Under the pieces are notes generated by a model, which was not told the origin of the DNA, did not search any database, and worked only from the letters and a program-made list of their open reading frames with translations. The position numbers and the translations under genes were made by a program. A DNA stretch of 64,000 nt, from positions 1-64,000 of the forward strand of contig NZ_JAGIYY010000011.1 in NCBI RefSeq assembly GCF_017813335.1, given 5' to 3'. Positions 9,501 through 17,689 of the stretch are shown here, one piece after another (position 1 is the first letter of the stretch; every line of letters starts with the position of its first letter). The DNA comes from Tianweitania sediminis (lineage in GTDB: Bacteria; Pseudomonadota; Alphaproteobacteria; Rhizobiales; Rhizobiaceae).

Positions 9501-9640
9501 CCATCCGCGTTCTTGGTAGTTCGGCGCCGCTTCGGGTGCGCGAAATTTACGGTGAGTTGGAAAAGCTACGCGACAACCCCTCGCCGCTCATGAGCGAAGC
9601 TCATTCTTCTCGAATCGTAAGGGACTGGATGGCCGAGTGA
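6578..9640 (+). CDS. SIR2-like / STAND (NB-ARC) NTPase / TPR protein, putative anti-phage NLR-like effector
   Basis: The protein has 1,020 residues in three parts. Residues 1-290 are SIR2-like (SIR2_2 type): ITSNFD with Asn167 and VIHIHG with His206/His208 match the NAD-binding Asn and catalytic His of bacterial SIR2 NADases, and IAYGGWPD follows. Residues 365-690 are a STAND/NB-ARC ATPase: Walker A GIGGEGKS (393-400), Walker B VLVFDN (Asp479), sensor RVILTCRPD, then a winged helix with the typical DLHPLVRQFVR. Residues 720-1000 are TPR-like helical repeats (DAFETL, YSHWQRGEFESAIDWA, ALEYFRKDW, DEALRCYKKSMK). This is the layout of Avs5/NLR-like defence proteins, in which target sensing by the repeats drives oligomerisation and NAD depletion. 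It starts at TTG with GGGAG 7 bases upstream. It stands alone between long non-coding stretches. Confidence 0.88.
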   Translation: MQNDLVFYEKDALLYRLHEGLKKSDKSVVFVVGSPLTAPYAAAPGVSDVAEIVELIRSRFKGRGPHLEKLDARLAGAPNRYQEAFDFLSPRLGQDAANDIVKQAVAAALVSSGTEAWSEAICRLSEDQLQALDKNEHAWHLTPAASALGGLIAKYPHRFGKILITSNFDPLVEVSIRRAGGVAWRTSLSVDGSINQSTAEGCQVIHIHGYWHGSDTLHTNRQLVRSRPTLQNDLLVRLRNHIVVVIAYGGWPDIFTSALGGVVGNDNLFPEILWSFFGEVPQVSEHLLSQLSRGIHRNRVTLYKGIDCHTFLPELLGLWDDEDYSRTADLPAATTVASATEPSAARREKSRSQLFRLAPLECDRPPNIEIWVGRENELRALETSNAKVVIICGIGGEGKSALASHYVTTLSEREGIYRFWDWRDCKEQSDRIRTQIVEVIVRFSDGKIASSELTEASDEELVEVLIDQTRDAHAVLVFDNVDSYVDLENRVYTGAIDLLVHRLAASESTSRVILTCRPDVQYSPSSVITFSMKGISADEAVDLFNKRAPGHSIPEADIHDAHTLTKGHAFWLDLLAVQVNKVPGTTLRKLLDDMRRGREEVPDVLSSIWDKLALREQTLLRFMAEAVRPETEITIQRFVASKVNYKNFMRALRSLISLNLIVVKPEIDAPDLYDLHPLVRQFVRTRFERAERADFITVVIGQYKAIIGAIGSVLGINLPFALLERWSQKAELEVSAGKYDDAFETLVEIKDALIGGGHVQEYVRVGRLLFESIDWETAATKYKQFDNVVGTMISAFDGLGDWESADSLLVRYEATIPQKTARYIKFCDVKSYSHWQRGEFESAIDWARRGVGLKNDSHVDTIYDCQHTLALAERDAGQPAEALEYFRKDWTVEQIVAESEGIPEDGPMYGNVGRCLQFLVKNDEALRCYKKSMKLLESDTSFHSKSNRAYARRWVGDVLVEMGDTAKAEAFFMDAIRVLGSSAPLRVREIYGELEKLRDNPSPLMSEAHSSRIVRDWMAE

Positions 9641-10069
9641 CCGTGGTCGGAGGTGAGTAGTGCCCGCTGATCCCTCTGCAATCGATGACGGGCATGAACG
9701 ACGGAACGTCTGCGTATCTTGTCCGCTGTCCAACAGCAGACGGTCCCGTTTCCACTCCAGAACAGACATGCTCACCCCGGTCTTCGAAGACCCGCTTTGG
9801 CTGGTTGCCGTCAGGCTGCTCCGCTCCAGGCGAAAGATCGGGCACAACGTCGCAGTCGCACACTCGCAACTCATATGAACTGGGCAACCAAGCGCGGGCG
9901 TGCTGATGAAATTCGGCACAAGTCAGGTGCAATTGGGTCCGCCGCTGCGCATCACAAGTGCCCTTCCCCAGTTCCTCATTGGACGCGGGGCGGGTTTTGG
10001 GCTAGGTGGGGGCTCCGCCGGTTCTGATCGCCGCGCGTTGACCCAGATCCCAAAGCTGGCCGAGGGCCG
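9641..10069. other. Intergenic region with no supported gene
   Basis: The 429 bp after the SIR2-STAND gene contain short open frames on both strands, but none with codon bias, a ribosome site or a recognisable motif. No terminator hairpin with a T-run, tRNA or repeat was seen. Near its end GAGGG (10062-10066) serves as ribosome binding site for the hydrolase gene at 10070. Confidence 0.4.
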
Positions 10070-11296
10070 ATGTTCAAGCCCTTCACCGTTTTCCTTCTTC
10101 TTGCTCTTTTCATTGCCGGCTGCGCATCGCGCCCCTACGGCACGCTCCTGCCGGTGGCGGCAACCGTGCCCGGCGCCCATATCGTCGACATGCTGGTCGC
10201 CACCACCCGCGCGCCCTCGGCTGAACCCGGCGTGGTGTTTGCCGGCGAGCGCGGTTCGGGCCTGTCGGTGGAAAACATCGTGGTGTCGATCCCGCCCGAC
10301 CGGGTGCGCCAGCCCGGCGCCGTGATCTACCCCCGGAGCAACCCGGGCGACCCCGCCCGCGAATTCGTGGCCCTGAAAATCAACTCGCTCGACGAAGCGG
10401 GCGCCTTGTCCTGGTACGACCGGGTGGCCGGCCCGCGCAAGCGCGTGCTGATCTTCGTGCACGGCTTCAACTCGAGCTACGAGGAAGCGGTGTTCCGCTT
10501 CGCACAGATCAGCCACGATTCAGGCGCCGATGCCGCACCTATCCTGTTCACCTGGCCCTCGCGCGGGTCGATCTTCGGCTATCTGTATGACCGGGAAAGC
10601 GCCAATTATTCGCGGGACAGCCTGGAACAGATCCTCGCGGCAGCCGCGGCCAACCCCGACGTGAGCGAGATCACGCTGATGGCGCATTCCATGGGCAGCT
10701 GGCTTGCCATGGAAGCCGTGCGGCAACTCGCGATCCGGCAGGGCGGCGTGCCGGACAAGCTGCGCAACATCGTGCTCGCCGCGCCCGATCTCGACGTGGA
10801 CGTGTTTCATGAACAGCTCGACGTTCTCGGGCCAGCGCAGGAGCGCATCACCCTCTTCACCTCGCAGGACGACCGTGCGCTGCTCGTGTCGCGGCGGCTT
10901 GCCGGCGGCGTCCAGCGGCTGGGTGCGGTGGACCTGACGCGGCGCGACGTGCAGGCGCGCTACGCCCAGCGCGGCATCGACGTGGTGGATCTGAGCGGCA
11001 TTCGCGCCGGCGACAGCCTCAACCACACCAAGTTCGCCGAAAGCGCGGAAGTGGTGCAGGCGATCGGGCGGCGCTTGATTGCCGGCGATCGCGTCTCCGA
11101 CTCGCGGCTGAGCCTGGCGGAAACCATCGGCGCAACCGCCATCGGAACAGCGCAGGGCGTGGGCTCGGCGATCAGCGCCACGGCGAACATTCCGGCTGCC
11201 GTGGTGGATCCGGCGGCGCGCCGGCGGCTGGAAGACCAGCTGGAGGACACCGGGCGCAGCCTTGGCGGCTCCCTGCTGACCGCAACCGGCCAGTGA
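10070..11296 (+). CDS. Lipoprotein alpha/beta hydrolase (DUF900 type)
   Basis: The protein has 408 residues. It begins with a hydrophobic signal and lipobox LFIAGCAS (Cys about residue 18), so it should be a membrane-anchored periplasmic lipoprotein. The hydrolase core shows the oxyanion-region strand VLIFVHGFNSSYEEA and the nucleophile elbow AHSMGSWL (Ser), typical of DUF900 serine hydrolases; an Asp and a His lie further on. GAGGG sits 3 bases before the ATG. The stop overlaps the GTG start of the next gene (GTGA), so the two are translationally coupled. The substrate, possibly an ester or lipid, is unknown. Confidence 0.88.
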   Translation: MFKPFTVFLLLALFIAGCASRPYGTLLPVAATVPGAHIVDMLVATTRAPSAEPGVVFAGERGSGLSVENIVVSIPPDRVRQPGAVIYPRSNPGDPAREFVALKINSLDEAGALSWYDRVAGPRKRVLIFVHGFNSSYEEAVFRFAQISHDSGADAAPILFTWPSRGSIFGYLYDRESANYSRDSLEQILAAAAANPDVSEITLMAHSMGSWLAMEAVRQLAIRQGGVPDKLRNIVLAAPDLDVDVFHEQLDVLGPAQERITLFTSQDDRALLVSRRLAGGVQRLGAVDLTRRDVQARYAQRGIDVVDLSGIRAGDSLNHTKFAESAEVVQAIGRRLIAGDRVSDSRLSLAETIGATAIGTAQGVGSAISATANIPAAVVDPAARRRLEDQLEDTGRSLGGSLLTATGQ

Positions 11297-12282
11297 GCGC
11301 GCGCGGCACAAACGGCCGGCGCCTCGCCGGCTTTCTCCTGCTGGCCGTGCTTGCCGCGCTGTTTGCCGGCTGGAGCAGCCTGGCACTTTGGTATCAGGTC
11401 GAGCAGGCGCGGCTCGTGGTCGTGGTCGCATGGCTGGCGCTCGTTACTGTGCTGGTGGCGATATCCTGGAGCCGGCGGCGGCTCGGGATCGCGCTGCTTC
11501 TTGCGGCCGCCCTCGGCTTTCTTGGCTGGTGGTGGAACCTGGAGCCGCGGCTCGACCGCGACTGGGCGCCCGAGGTTTCGCGCCTGGTGACGGGCGAAGC
11601 CGGCGGCAACCGTGTGACGCTCAACGATGTGCGCGATTTCGAGTGGCAAAGCGAAACCGCCTTCACGCCGCGCTGGACAAGCCAGACCTACGACCTCGCC
11701 GCGCTCATGAGTGCGGATGTGATCCTGTCTTATTGGGGCATTGATGCGATCGCCCACACGCTGGTGAGCTTTGGCTTTGCGGATGGGCGCCACGTTGTGT
11801 TTTCCGTGGAGATCCGCCGCGAAACGGATGAAGTGTTTTCTTCCGTGGCAGGGTTCTTCAGGGCCTACGAACTGGCGTTGATTGCATCCGAAGAACGCGA
11901 CATTCTTTACCTGCGCACCAACGTGCGGAAGGAAGACGTTTATCTTTACCCGCTCGACCTGCCGCCGCAGGCGCTGCAAGCGCTGTTTCTGAGTTATGTC
12001 GAAGCGGGAAATACGCTGGCGGGCGCGCCGCGCTTCTACAACACGCTGACGGCCAACTGCACCACGGTGGTGTTTGACCTGGCGCGGCTGATTGAACCGG
12101 GCATCCCGCTCGACTGGCGGATCCTCTTGTCCGGCTACCTGCCGGGCTACCTTGTGGATCAGGGCATCCTGATGTGGGACGTAAGCGAGCCCGAAGCCCG
12201 CCGGCGCGCCGCAATCAGCGCCCGGGCCCAGGCGGCTTCGCCAAGCGCGACGTACTCGTCCGTTATCCGAAACGGTGGGTAA
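11293..12282 (+). CDS. DUF4105 (Lnb N-terminal periplasmic domain) membrane protein
   Basis: The protein has 329 residues and starts with GTG overlapping the hydrolase stop by 4 bp. Three hydrophobic helices span about residues 10-80, followed by a periplasmic domain. The DUF4105 pattern is clear: an SYWGIDAIAHTLVSFGFADG stretch, then VFSVEIRRE, an FRAYELALI helix, ERDILYLRTN, YLYPL, and finally FYNTLTANCTT with a conserved Cys. The His, Glu and Cys suggest a papain-like (NlpC/P60-related) hydrolase fold, but activity is unproven. Coupling to a lipoprotein esterase suggests joint work on envelope lipids or lipoproteins. Confidence 0.85.
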   Translation: MSARGTNGRRLAGFLLLAVLAALFAGWSSLALWYQVEQARLVVVVAWLALVTVLVAISWSRRRLGIALLLAAALGFLGWWWNLEPRLDRDWAPEVSRLVTGEAGGNRVTLNDVRDFEWQSETAFTPRWTSQTYDLAALMSADVILSYWGIDAIAHTLVSFGFADGRHVVFSVEIRRETDEVFSSVAGFFRAYELALIASEERDILYLRTNVRKEDVYLYPLDLPPQALQALFLSYVEAGNTLAGAPRFYNTLTANCTTVVFDLARLIEPGIPLDWRILLSGYLPGYLVDQGILMWDVSEPEARRRAAISARAQAASPSATYSSVIRNGG

Positions 12283-12300
12283 GCGAGCGCTCTGCCGCTT

Positions 12301-14415
12301 TCAGTCTTCAACCAAGCCGCGGATGCGGTTGGACAGCACCGCGATGTCGAACGGCTTGGTGACCACCTGCATCCCCGGCTGAAGGTGGCCGTCGCTCAAC
12401 ACGGCGTTTTCGGCATAGCCGGTGATGAACAGGACCTTCAAATCGGCACGCAGCTCGCGTGCCGCATCCGCGACCTGACGGCCGTTCATGCCATTGGGCA
12501 GACCGACGTCGGTGATCAGGAGATCAAGCGCAATCGCGGAACGCAGGATGCCCAGCGCCTGAGGACCGTCGCCGGCTTCAATCGCGGTGAAGCCGAGTTC
12601 CTCCACCGTTTCCACCACAAGCATGCGCACCAGCGGCTCGTCGTCCACCACCAGAACGGTTCGTTCCTGCGGCCGGCTTTCGGCGATGGCGGCTGGCTGC
12701 GCTTCGACCTCATCTGCCATGTCGGACTGGTGGCGCGGCAGATAAAGGCAAACCAAGGTGCCCTGCCCCACTTCAGAATCGATGCGCACCTGGCCACCTG
12801 ACTGGCGGGTAAAGCCATAGATCATCGACAATCCGAGACCTGTGCCAAGGCCGATCGGCTTGGTGGTGAAAAAGGGATCGAACGCCTTTTCCTTGACGCT
12901 CGGCGGCATCCCCGTGCCGGTGTCGGAAACGCACATGGACACATAATCGCCCGGCATCAGGTCGCGCTCGCGCGCGCCCTCCCCGTCGAACGCGTGGTTG
13001 CTGGTTTCGATGGTGATCTTGCCGCCATCCGGCATCGCGTCGCGTGCATTGATGCACAAATTAAGCAGCGCATTTTCAAGCTGGTTGGGATCAACAATGG
13101 TTGGCCACAAGCCGGGCTGGGCAATGCGTTCCACCGTGATGGAGGGACCGACCGTGCGCTGAACCAGGTCTTCCATCTCGGCGATCAGCCGGTTGAGGTC
13201 GGTGGGCTTCGGCTCCAGCGTTTGGCGCCGCGAAAAGGCGAGCAGCCGGTGGGTCAAAGCTGCAGCGCGCTTGGCCGCGCCCTGAGCGCCGACAACATAG
13301 CGCTCGATGTCGCCCACCCGGTTCTGGCGCAACCGCGCCTGCACCATGTCGAGCGAGCCCGAAATACCGGCCAGCAGATTGTTGAAATCATGCGCGAGGC
13401 CACCCGTGAGCTGGCCCACTGCTTCCATCTTCTGGGATTGGCGGAGCGCTTCCTCGGTGGCCATCAACTGCTGGGTCTTTTCGATGACGCGCTGTTCCAG
13501 CGTCTCGTTGAGCTCACGCAGCATTTCCACCATGCGCCGGCGTTCCGCTTCAGCAGCACGGCGCTCTTCGACGTCGATCAGGACGCCGGGGAAGCTGAGC
13601 GGCGTCCCATCCGGCGCGTACTCAACGCGACCGTTGGCTTCCAGCCAGTAATAGTGACCGTCCAAGCGGCGGGTGCGGTATTGATGGGCGTAGGGAGTAC
13701 CCTTTCGGATAGCCGCGTTCACAGCGACAGACAGCCCGTCCCGATCATCCGGATGAACGGTTTTCATCAGCTGCGCGAGACTCAGATCCTGACGTCCTGC
13801 CGCCGGATCAAGCCCGAATGCGCGGGCAAAGCCCTCATCCACCGAAAAGCGATCGTTTGGAATATCCCAGAACCAGGTGCCGATGATCGCGCCGGCTGCC
13901 AGCGCAAGCTGCACGCGCTGGATGTTCTCGCGGGCGACTTGTTCGCTCACCCGGAGCGCTTTTTCCGCTTCCTTACGGGCGCTGATGTCGCGAAACAGAA
14001 CCGAAACCTGATTCAAGCTTGCCGGCTCAACGCGGGCGGCGGACACTTCGATATGCCGCCTTGCATCCACGAATTCGCGCTCGAAGCGGAGCGGTTTGCC
14101 GGAACGAAGCACTTCGCCGTATAGGTCCACCCATTGCACCGCTTCAATGGGAGCGATGTCGTAAACCGATTTGCCGACGATGTTGGGAATGCCCGTGTGG
14201 CGCTCGTAGCCGGAATTGGCTTCCACGTGGATGTAGTTGCTCAACGGTCCGCGCGGACCATCCACGAATTCGATGATGCAGAAGCCATCATCAATTGCCT
14301 CGAACAAGGCGCGATATCGGCTTTCGCTGCGGGCAAGTGCTGCCGAAGCAAGGGCCAAGCTGCCCTCAGCCGTCGGGCTGCTTCCACCTTCGAAAACCGA
14401 TTCGTCAAAGATCAC
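12301..14415 (-). CDS. PAS-containing hybrid histidine kinase with C-terminal receiver
   Basis: The protein has 704 residues and no membrane segment. Order: PAS (about 30-150, ending in the PAC motif [15 protein letters not shown]), a second PAS/PAC (about 165-290, [16 protein letters not shown]), a coiled linker, HisKA with the phospho-acceptor in [13 protein letters not shown], HATPase with [11 protein letters not shown] (N box) and [12 protein letters not shown] (G2 box), then a receiver with VVDDEP, the phospho-Asp in LLITDVGLP and a KPF lysine motif. This is a common soluble alphaproteobacterial sensor type; the ligand is unknown. The start is GTG 14415 with a weak ribosome site, so a downstream start is possible. 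Confidence 0.92.
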   Translation of the reverse strand: MIFDESVFEGGSSPTAEGSLALASAALARSESRYRALFEAIDDGFCIIEFVDGPRGPLSNYIHVEANSGYERHTGIPNIVGKSVYDIAPIEAVQWVDLYGEVLRSGKPLRFEREFVDARRHIEVSAARVEPASLNQVSVLFRDISARKEAEKALRVSEQVARENIQRVQLALAAGAIIGTWFWDIPNDRFSVDEGFARAFGLDPAAGRQDLSLAQLMKTVHPDDRDGLSVAVNAAIRKGTPYAHQYRTRRLDGHYYWLEANGRVEYAPDGTPLSFPGVLIDVEERRAAEAERRRMVEMLRELNETLEQRVIEKTQQLMATEEALRQSQKMEAVGQLTGGLAHDFNNLLAGISGSLDMVQARLRQNRVGDIERYVVGAQGAAKRAAALTHRLLAFSRRQTLEPKPTDLNRLIAEMEDLVQRTVGPSITVERIAQPGLWPTIVDPNQLENALLNLCINARDAMPDGGKITIETSNHAFDGEGARERDLMPGDYVSMCVSDTGTGMPPSVKEKAFDPFFTTKPIGLGTGLGLSMIYGFTRQSGGQVRIDSEVGQGTLVCLYLPRHQSDMADEVEAQPAAIAESRPQERTVLVVDDEPLVRMLVVETVEELGFTAIEAGDGPQALGILRSAIALDLLITDVGLPNGMNGRQVADAARELRADLKVLFITGYAENAVLSDGHLQPGMQVVTKPFDIAVLSNRIRGLVED

Positions 14416-14514
14416 GTTGTTTCAACTCTGCAGGCCGGGCCGATGTTATAGGGGCTTGCTCCGGGCAAGACCATAGCTCCCGAAGATGCAGGCGCGCTTC
14501 AGATAGGAGCACGG

Positions 14515-14808
14515 TTACCGGCGCTGCATTCGCCGCCAAAGGCGCAGGATCCCAAGAACAGCGGCCAGAATCAGCGTGTTGCTCGCCACCCCCATCAGGA
14601 TTTGCGCCAACAAGTCGGGCGCACCACGGTAGAAGGTCACCGGGATCAGAACGGCGATAAAGAGAACACCGAGAATGAGCGGCGCAGCTCGGCCCGCACG
14701 GGTTTGCGTGGCGGTCGCGGTTCTGGCGGCGGTAAGGGCCAGAAACACGATCATGCCGATGCGGAAGATGTCGGTCAGCTGGGAAACCAGCAGCGCTTGC
14801 AGATCCAT
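14515..14808 (-). CDS. Small membrane protein, unknown function
   Basis: From ATG 14808 the product has 97 residues with three hydrophobic helices (about 5-30, 43-58 and 68-88) and ends in a basic LWRRMQRR tail, suggesting a cytoplasmic C-terminus. The frame could also begin at TTG 14868, adding 20 polar residues. Several neighbours, including the kinase, run in the same direction, but a gap of 99 bp separates it from the kinase gene. No family is recognised. Confidence 0.55.
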   Translation of the reverse strand: MDLQALLVSQLTDIFRIGMIVFLALTAARTATATQTRAGRAAPLILGVLFIAVLIPVTFYRGAPDLLAQILMGVASNTLILAAVLGILRLWRRMQRR

Positions 14809-15002
14809 GAAGAGGTCGTCCCCCGCTGTTTTACCGTCCAAGCCGCGGCGCACCACCGGCCAATTCAACTAAAGTCATAAGCCGAAAGACCGGATAGCGG
14901 CCAGCCCCGAAGCAGGCTCATAGTCGGCTTTGTTTGCGGAACCGGCTGGGCGTGGGGGAGTGTCTCGCCAAGGCTGCCGGCCCGCCCAGCGGGAGGATAT
15001 TT

Positions 15003-16706
15003 ATGGCAATGGCACAAGCAGCCGGGGCTCCAAGCCGCGGCATGACCGGCGAAGAGCGCAAGGTCATCTTCGCATCTTCACTCGGCACAGTGTTCGAGTG
15101 GTACGACTTTTATCTTTATGGCTCGCTCGCTGCCTTCATCGGTGCGACCTTCTTCAGCCAATATCCCGAAGCAACACGCAACATCTTCGCGCTGCTTGCT
15201 TTTGCCGCCGGCTTCCTTGTTCGCCCGTTCGGCGCGCTGGTGTTCGGCCGCATTGGCGACCTTGTCGGCCGCAAATACACCTTCCTTGTCACCATCCTGA
15301 TTATGGGCCTTTCCACCTTCCTGGTGGGCCTCCTGCCGGGCTCGGCCACGATCGGCATTGCAGCGCCGATCATCCTGATCATCCTGCGCATGCTGCAGGG
15401 CCTGGCACTGGGCGGCGAATATGGCGGTGCCGCGACCTATGTCGCCGAACACGCGCCCGACCACCGGCGTGGCTTCTATACGTCGTGGATCCAGACCACG
15501 GCCACGCTTGGCCTGTTTCTGTCGCTGATCGTGATCCTCGCCATCCAGGCGTCCATGTCGAAGGAAGACTTCGCAGCCTGGGGCTGGCGCGTGCCGTTCC
15601 TTCTGTCCGTGGTACTGCTCGGCATCTCCGTCTGGATCCGCATGACGTTGTCGGAATCGCCGACCTTCCAGCGCATGAAGAGCGAAGGCAAAACGTCCAA
15701 GGCGCCGTTGTCGGAGGCGTTCGGCCAATGGCGCAACGCCAAGATCGCCCTGATTGCGCTGTTCGGTTTGACGGCCGGCCAGGCGGTGGTGTGGTATTCC
15801 GGCCAGTTCTACGCGCTGTTCTTCCTCACCAACGTGCTCAAGGTGGACGCGCAGTCGGTCAACATCATGATCGCCATTTCGCTGGCGCTCGGCACGATCT
15901 TCTTCGTGGTGTTCGGCTGGCTGTCCGACAAGATCGGCCGCAAGCCCATCATTATGGCAGGCCTGGCGCTCGCCATCGTCACCTATTTCCCTTTGTTCAA
16001 GGCGCTCACCTGGGCTGCAAATCCGGCACTTGCCCAAGCGCAGGCCACTGTGCGGGCGACCGTCACAGCAGCACCGGGCGACTGCACCTTCCAGTTCAAC
16101 CCGGTTGGGACCGCCAAGTTCACCACGTCCTGCGACATCGCCACCGGCTTCCTTGCCCGCAATTCGGTGCCGTATGACATCGTCACCACGGCGGCACCCG
16201 GCACGCCGGCGACCGTACAGGTCGGCGAGGCCACCGTGCCGTCCTATGATGCGGTGCAGGCGGGTGCAGCCGCGGCTGACCAGGGCAAGGCGTTCAACAC
16301 CGCCGTCCATACCGCGTTGCACGACGCTGGTTATCCGCTGGTGCGCAACGAAACCACCGGCGCTTTCTCCATGGTCGCCGATCCGAACGCCGTGAACTGG
16401 CCGATGACCATCGGCATCCTGTTCATTCTCGTGCTTTACGTCACGATGGTGTACGGGCCGATCGCCGCGATTTTGGTGGAAATGTTCCCGACGCGCATCC
16501 GCTACACCGGCATGTCGCTGCCCTACCACATCGGCAACGGCTGGTTTGGCGGTCTCCTGCCCGCAACGGTGTTTGCGATGAGCGCGGCCCGCGGCGACAT
16601 TTATTTCGGGCTTTGGTACCCAATCGCGATTGCGGCCATGTCCCTGGTGATCGGACTGCTTTTCGTCAGGGATACGCTTGGCACGGACCTGAACGCGCGC
16701 GACTGA
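15003..16706 (+). CDS. MFS transporter, metabolite:H+ symporter (MHS/ProP-like) family
   Basis: The protein has 567 residues. Start: ATG 15003 with GGGAGGA 5 bases upstream. MHS features are present: SSLGTVFEWYDFYLYG before TM1, the GRIGDLVGRKYT loop 2-3 motif, RMLQGLALGGEYGGAATYVAE, and GWLSDKIGRKP in the second half; the C-terminus has EMFPTRIRYTGMSLPYHIGNGWFGG. It probably imports an organic acid, osmolyte or similar metabolite with protons. It is long for the family (usually about 430-550) because some 120 hydrophilic residues are inserted between the loop after TM9 or so and the last helices (about residues 345-465). Confidence 0.9.
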   Translation: MAMAQAAGAPSRGMTGEERKVIFASSLGTVFEWYDFYLYGSLAAFIGATFFSQYPEATRNIFALLAFAAGFLVRPFGALVFGRIGDLVGRKYTFLVTILIMGLSTFLVGLLPGSATIGIAAPIILIILRMLQGLALGGEYGGAATYVAEHAPDHRRGFYTSWIQTTATLGLFLSLIVILAIQASMSKEDFAAWGWRVPFLLSVVLLGISVWIRMTLSESPTFQRMKSEGKTSKAPLSEAFGQWRNAKIALIALFGLTAGQAVVWYSGQFYALFFLTNVLKVDAQSVNIMIAISLALGTIFFVVFGWLSDKIGRKPIIMAGLALAIVTYFPLFKALTWAANPALAQAQATVRATVTAAPGDCTFQFNPVGTAKFTTSCDIATGFLARNSVPYDIVTTAAPGTPATVQVGEATVPSYDAVQAGAAAADQGKAFNTAVHTALHDAGYPLVRNETTGAFSMVADPNAVNWPMTIGILFILVLYVTMVYGPIAAILVEMFPTRIRYTGMSLPYHIGNGWFGGLLPATVFAMSAARGDIYFGLWYPIAIAAMSLVIGLLFVRDTLGTDLNARD

Positions 16707-16724
16707 GAACCGGCGAGTGACCCG

Positions 16725-16762
16725 AAAGGCCGGCGGGAGCGATACCGCCGGCCTTTTCTTTT
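16725..16762 (+). terminator. Rho-independent terminator after the MHS transporter gene
   Basis: A perfect 12-bp stem, AAAGGCCGGCGG (16725-16736) with its complement at 16745-16756, closes an 8-nt loop and is followed by T-rich TTCTTTT. It lies 18 bases after the transporter stop codon. Confidence 0.9.
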
Positions 16763-16783
16763 GTGCCGGGCGTGCCCGGCCTC

Positions 16784-16808
16784 GGAACATTGCCCGCAGC
16801 CTCTGGTT
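16784..16808 (+). promoter_or_regulatory. Candidate EcfG (general stress sigma) promoter
   Basis: GGAAC at 16784-16788, a 16-nt spacer, then GGTT at 16805-16808, matches the alphaproteobacterial general stress consensus GGAAC-N16/17-cGTT except for the first base of the -10 part. It is 26 bases upstream of the DUF2243 start codon, a sensible 5' leader. Confidence 0.5.
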
Positions 16809-16834
16809 CGAGCGTCGAACAGGGAAACATCAGC

Positions 16835-17599
16835 ATGGAAGCGCGAGCTCAGCTTTCACGGCGCGCATGGTGGGCAGCCCTGCTGATCGGGTTTTCGCTC
16901 GGCGGGTTCTTTGATGGAATCCTGCTGCACCAGATCCTGCAATGGCACCATCTGCTCAGCCTGGTTGACGGCATCGGCGACCTTTCGAGCCAGGTGTTGT
17001 TCGACGGGCTGTTTCACCTCCTTATGTACGTCATCGGTGCGGTGGGGCTCGTGCTCCTCCTTTGGGCGCGACGTGAGCTTGGCGGCAGCACAAGGCTGCT
17101 GGTGGCGGCAACGCTGATCGGCTTCGGCGCCTGGCACACGCTCGACGCTGTTTTGTCCCACTGGTTGCTTGGAATTCACCGCATCAAGCTCGACAGCGCC
17201 AACCCGCTTGCCTGGGACCTCGCTTGGCTGGTGGTGTTTGGCCTTCTTCCCGCGGGGGTCGGCGTCCTGTTGACGCGAAGGTCCGACGGCACGGGTGGCG
17301 CAAACGGCGGAAGGGCAGCGGCCGCTTTGGTTGTGCTCGTGGCGATCGGCGCGCTGTGGGCCGCGCAGGCGCCGGCGGACAGCCGCAGCGCGCTGGTGGT
17401 GTTTCGCCCCGGCATGGATCAGGCGCAGATGATGCGGGCTGTCGTGGCCAGCGGCGGCGCGCTGCTGTGGGAAAAGCGCGGGATCTGGGCCGTGCGCTGG
17501 GACGATGAACCTCCGAGCGGGCAGCTTTACCGCGACGGTGCCTGGCTGGTGAGCAACTCCTTTCTCCCCGCCGGATGCCTTTCATGGGCGCAACTCTGA
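16835..17599 (+). CDS. DUF2243 membrane protein with C-terminal extension
   Basis: The protein has 254 residues from ATG 16835, with AGGGAAA 7 bases upstream. The N-terminal part is DUF2243: GFSLGGFFDGILLHQILQWHH with its His-rich segment, then helices containing WHTLDAVLSHWLLGIHRI. Conserved histidines in membrane segments suggest metal or haem contact, but no function is established. After a fifth or sixth helix, about 70 residues (from near 185) form a hydrophilic tail with VVFRPGMDQAQMM and ALLWEKRGIWAVRW, which I do not recognise. It probably forms an operon with the small membrane gene 90 bp downstream and may be under stress control (EcfG-like promoter). Confidence 0.8.
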   Translation: MEARAQLSRRAWWAALLIGFSLGGFFDGILLHQILQWHHLLSLVDGIGDLSSQVLFDGLFHLLMYVIGAVGLVLLLWARRELGGSTRLLVAATLIGFGAWHTLDAVLSHWLLGIHRIKLDSANPLAWDLAWLVVFGLLPAGVGVLLTRRSDGTGGANGGRAAAALVVLVAIGALWAAQAPADSRSALVVFRPGMDQAQMMRAVVASGGALLWEKRGIWAVRWDDEPPSGQLYRDGAWLVSNSFLPAGCLSWAQL

Positions 17600-17689
17600 C
17601 CGACCAGTTCCCCAGGCTTGACTGACAGCGCCGACCGGGTTTGGTGGCGCGACGCGCTTCCATCAGCGAGCGCGGCGGAGAGGAACCCC

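Noticed and set aside
15078-16790. Open frame of 570 codons antisense to the MHS transporter
   Set aside because: Basic, low-complexity translation typical of reverse-strand reading of a GC-rich gene.
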